64,000 nt of DNA, taken from Sipunculus nudus (lineage: Eukaryota > Annelida > Sipuncula > Golfingiida > Sipunculidae). Of this stretch, positions 63,498-64,000 are shown one piece after another (the first letter of the stretch is position 1; every line of letters begins with the position of its first letter). Below the pieces are notes generated by a model. That model was not told where the DNA came from. It saw only the letters and a list, made by a program, of their open reading frames with translations, and made no database searches. The position numbers and the translations under genes are program-made. Location: assembly GCA_026874595.1 (NCBI GenBank), contig CM049308.1, positions 213,001 through 277,000 on the forward strand, given 5' to 3'.

Positions 63498-64000
63498 ACA
63501 AGGGACCCATGGGTCACGGCGCTCAGCTAAAGTTTGAAATTTTTGCAAATGCAAAATATGCAAAATATTCCATTGTAATGTTTTTCATTAATATAAGCAT
63601 ATGAGAACCTAAGAGGAAAGGGGCCCTCCTACTTGGTTATAGTAAAGTTCTAAATATATGATTGCAAACTAATACTTTGACAAGACTGTCATGAAGAAAA
63701 ACAGTAAAAGTGTTGAGATACTGTGATGCATATGAAAAATTTACGGATGGACAGGCAAGTGGACAGAATGGACAAATACCTTTATTTCACTTTCAAGGGA
63801 ATAATGCATTTAAGTTTATATATAAGCTTATTTTTTTAAGCATATCCACTTTTTCCATTAATAGTTTTTATCTGATTCATTTCTTTTTTATTTACAAGTT
63901 TTATAAATTTGTAAAAAAAAAACTGAAAATATAAGTTAAAATATTAGAATTCTAAGTTGCAATCATTATATATCCAGAGTGTAGCTCATATTGAGTCATA
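63498..64000 (+). mobile_element. R1 subtype A, 5' part (runs off window)
   Basis: It starts ACAAGGGACCCATGGG with CGCTCAGCTAAA and matches 39708-40200. It was inserted into R1 subtype A sequence at a T-run/A-run border (TTTTTTAA). Confidence 0.78.

Overview
The window is animal nuclear DNA, most likely from a mollusc and probably a bivalve. It contains GT-AG spliced exons, a 5'-truncated LINE, a DIRS-like retrotransposon, hAT-type miniature elements, and many modular repeats carrying (ACGG)n microsatellites of the kind I recall from clams and oysters. The taxon is an inference. I see no bacterial, CRISPR, tRNA or rRNA features.

The only host gene I can support is a partial mitochondrial (bacterial-type) leucyl-tRNA synthetase gene, LARS2, on the minus strand. 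Six consecutive exons lie at 38802-38917, 35604-35657, 24884-24994, 24336-24454, 22867-23039 and 16577-16750. Their reading phases join without a break into 249 codons. They run from the end of the CP1 editing domain through the second half of the catalytic fold. The N-terminal exons must lie beyond 64 kb. I did not find the exon with the KMSKS loop.

Almost everything else is nested mobile DNA. I use local labels R1-R6, R8, R9 and R11 for repeat families whose two ends can be read. Region by region: 116-15333 is R4 and R9 sequence holding a three-deep nest (R1 > R2 > R3, 2376-6315) and a dimeric R11 element (7589-11609). The span 15334-16519 is a GC-richer stretch plus an R1 tail. Next come LARS2 exons separated by R1 (17178-22285), R5 (23176-23887) and an inverted-repeat DNA element (25039-26457). 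A DIRS-like relic (28290-34125, minus strand) is split by a 4 kb R4/R6 unit. A complete R1 copy lies at 36026-38684. From 38930 onward a single R4 copy is split by a 5'-truncated LINE (39393-56760), which is itself split by R1, R8 and hAT-type insertions and by a recent 6.4 kb duplication.

The main observation is a common grammar. At least eight repeat families with unrelated interiors begin with ACAAG or ACTAG. Most carry internal tandem repeats and a GGAC/ACGG-rich tract. They end in a hairpin or terminal inverted repeat immediately followed by an A-rich host flank, often read as CTAAAAA. They sit in A-runs with at most one or two extra A's, all in the same orientation. Sequence-related empty sites inside the same window confirm several boundaries. 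This fits non-autonomous rolling-circle (Helitron/Helentron-like) elements sharing one machinery, but no Rep/helicase gene is present here, so the mechanism is inference.
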